A DNA stretch of 64,000 bases from Cinclus cinclus (Eukaryota > Chordata > Aves > Passeriformes > Cinclidae): positions 632,501 to 696,500 of the forward strand of contig NW_026912196.1 in NCBI RefSeq assembly GCF_963662255.1, given 5' to 3'. The notes under the pieces were generated by a model, which saw only the letters and a program-made list of their open reading frames with translations, made no database searches and was not told the origin of the DNA. The position numbers were made by a program, and so were the translations under genes. Of the stretch, positions 63,435 through 64,000 are shown piece by piece. How positions within the stretch are numbered: the first letter of the stretch is position 1; every line of letters starts with the position of its first letter.

Positions 63435-64000
63435 GCCTGTGGCCACGGGCAGAGCTGGTCAACAGCTGCGCCTAACTTTGCCAAGCTGCGAGAGCATTCT
63501 CAGCCGAGTTCTGCTTTGACAGAGCTATTGCTGAACTTTTGCAGTCCCGGAGGCTGCTGAAACCAAGGCTGTGTTCTGCCTCTTCATTCTTGCCTTCCTG
63601 TGCTCCAGCGAGAAGTGAAGCTCTGGCACGGCATTCAGCTTTGCCGCCTCTCTGCACGGAAAGCACTAGACAGAACTAGTGTGCTTCGTGCATGCTCTCT
63701 CCTCGCTTTTATGGTCACTGCTCTGCTTTTTGCTTGGCAGCGTTCCAAGGGTCCACGGCATACCTCTTGCACAGCGAGAGGTGGCCGGCGAGGAATACTT
63801 GCTGGCTTAAGTCGTTCCATGCTCAAGGCATTCATCAGAGCAACACCATGGGGGAAAAGAGGGGGGAACATTGCAGGACAAATTTCTATGCTGGAACATG
63901 ATTGTCTGCGAGACAGCTCTCCGCAGCGCTAGTATTTGGCCAGGCTGAAATCAGCGCCACGGGAAGCCAATCTGACAAGCGGAGTGCAACGAGCGCGGCG
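63435..64000. repeat. Satellite unit 47, first 566 bp, cut by the window end
   Basis: A391 and rare T465 (shared only with unit 27). The sequence runs in phase to the last base, so the array continues beyond the window. Confidence 0.97.

Larger units (their letters stand above)
1..64000. repeat. Tandem satellite array, 1,379-bp unit, 46.4 copies
   Basis: The window is a continuous head-to-tail array with no interruption, inversion or spacer. Landmarks at unit positions 38 and 258 recur at exact multiples of 1,379 to the last copy. Units differ only by single-base changes. The common sites, consensus base first, are: T45C, G46C, T66G, G69T, T219G, T248C, C265G, G317C, T334C, C391A and C698G. 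Entries below list each unit's departures from this consensus. GC is about 55 % by hand sampling and there are about 78 CpG per unit. No transposon ends, telomere repeat, rRNA or tRNA signature is visible. Known biology: such arrays usually form centromeric, subtelomeric or sex-chromosome heterochromatin, or non-coding macrosatellites. Which of these applies cannot be told here. Counts are minimal because I compared copies by eye. Confidence 0.98.

Noticed and set aside
1..64000. A giant gene encoding a tandem-repeat protein
   Set aside because: 1,379 is not a multiple of three, so the reading frame shifts at each unit, and every frame meets stops within each unit.
1..64000. CRISPR array
   Set aside because: The repeat is 1.4 kb, contiguous and without unique spacers; no cas-like frames are present.
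1..64000. Ribosomal RNA gene repeat or its spacer
   Set aside because: I see none of the conserved rRNA core sequences in a full unit, and 1,379 bp is too short for a complete rDNA repeat.
1..64000. Insertion sequence or transposon amplified in tandem
   Set aside because: No transposase-like frame, terminal inverted repeats with target-site duplications, or LTR boundaries were found.

Overview
The whole window is one head-to-tail tandem repeat, a satellite or macrosatellite array, with nothing else in it. The repeat unit is exactly 1,379 bp. The window holds 46 full units plus the first 566 bp of a 47th. It opens and closes inside the array, so neither edge of the array is visible and its true size is unknown. 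Unit 1 is counted from base 1; this phase is arbitrary. Base x of unit n lies at (n-1) x 1379 + x.

Copies are about 99.75 % identical to a common consensus (about 159 single-base differences counted by hand over 64 kb, at about 38 positions of the unit). I found no insertion or deletion: every unit landmark recurs at an exact multiple of 1,379. Ten of the eleven common variant sites lie in positions 45-391 of the unit. Positions 699-1379 carry only rare changes. Alleles are shuffled between units in a way that implies frequent exchange or gene conversion. Some alleles are confined to one side of the window, and units 13-24 show a faint four-unit (5,516 bp) higher-order periodicity.

I support no protein gene, rRNA, tRNA, transposase, retroelement gene or CRISPR array. 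The sequence is GC-rich (about 55 %) and poor in stop codons, so overlapping open frames occur on both strands of every unit. They overlap antiparallel, match no family I recognise, and 1,379 is not a multiple of three, so the array cannot encode one long repeat protein. Inside the unit there are several invariant hairpin-forming inverted repeats, one polypurine tract, and one pair of splice-like signals. Their function, if any, is unknown.

Organism: a eukaryote is most likely, because long, highly homogenised kilobase-unit satellites are typical of eukaryotic centromeric, subtelomeric or sex-chromosome heterochromatin. CpG is only mildly depleted (about 78 per unit, observed/expected near 0.75) and transversions slightly outnumber transitions among the variant sites. 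This argues against heavily methylated mammalian satellite DNA. The word use would fit a coccidian apicomplexan or a bird, but this is a weak impression and I cannot name the species.
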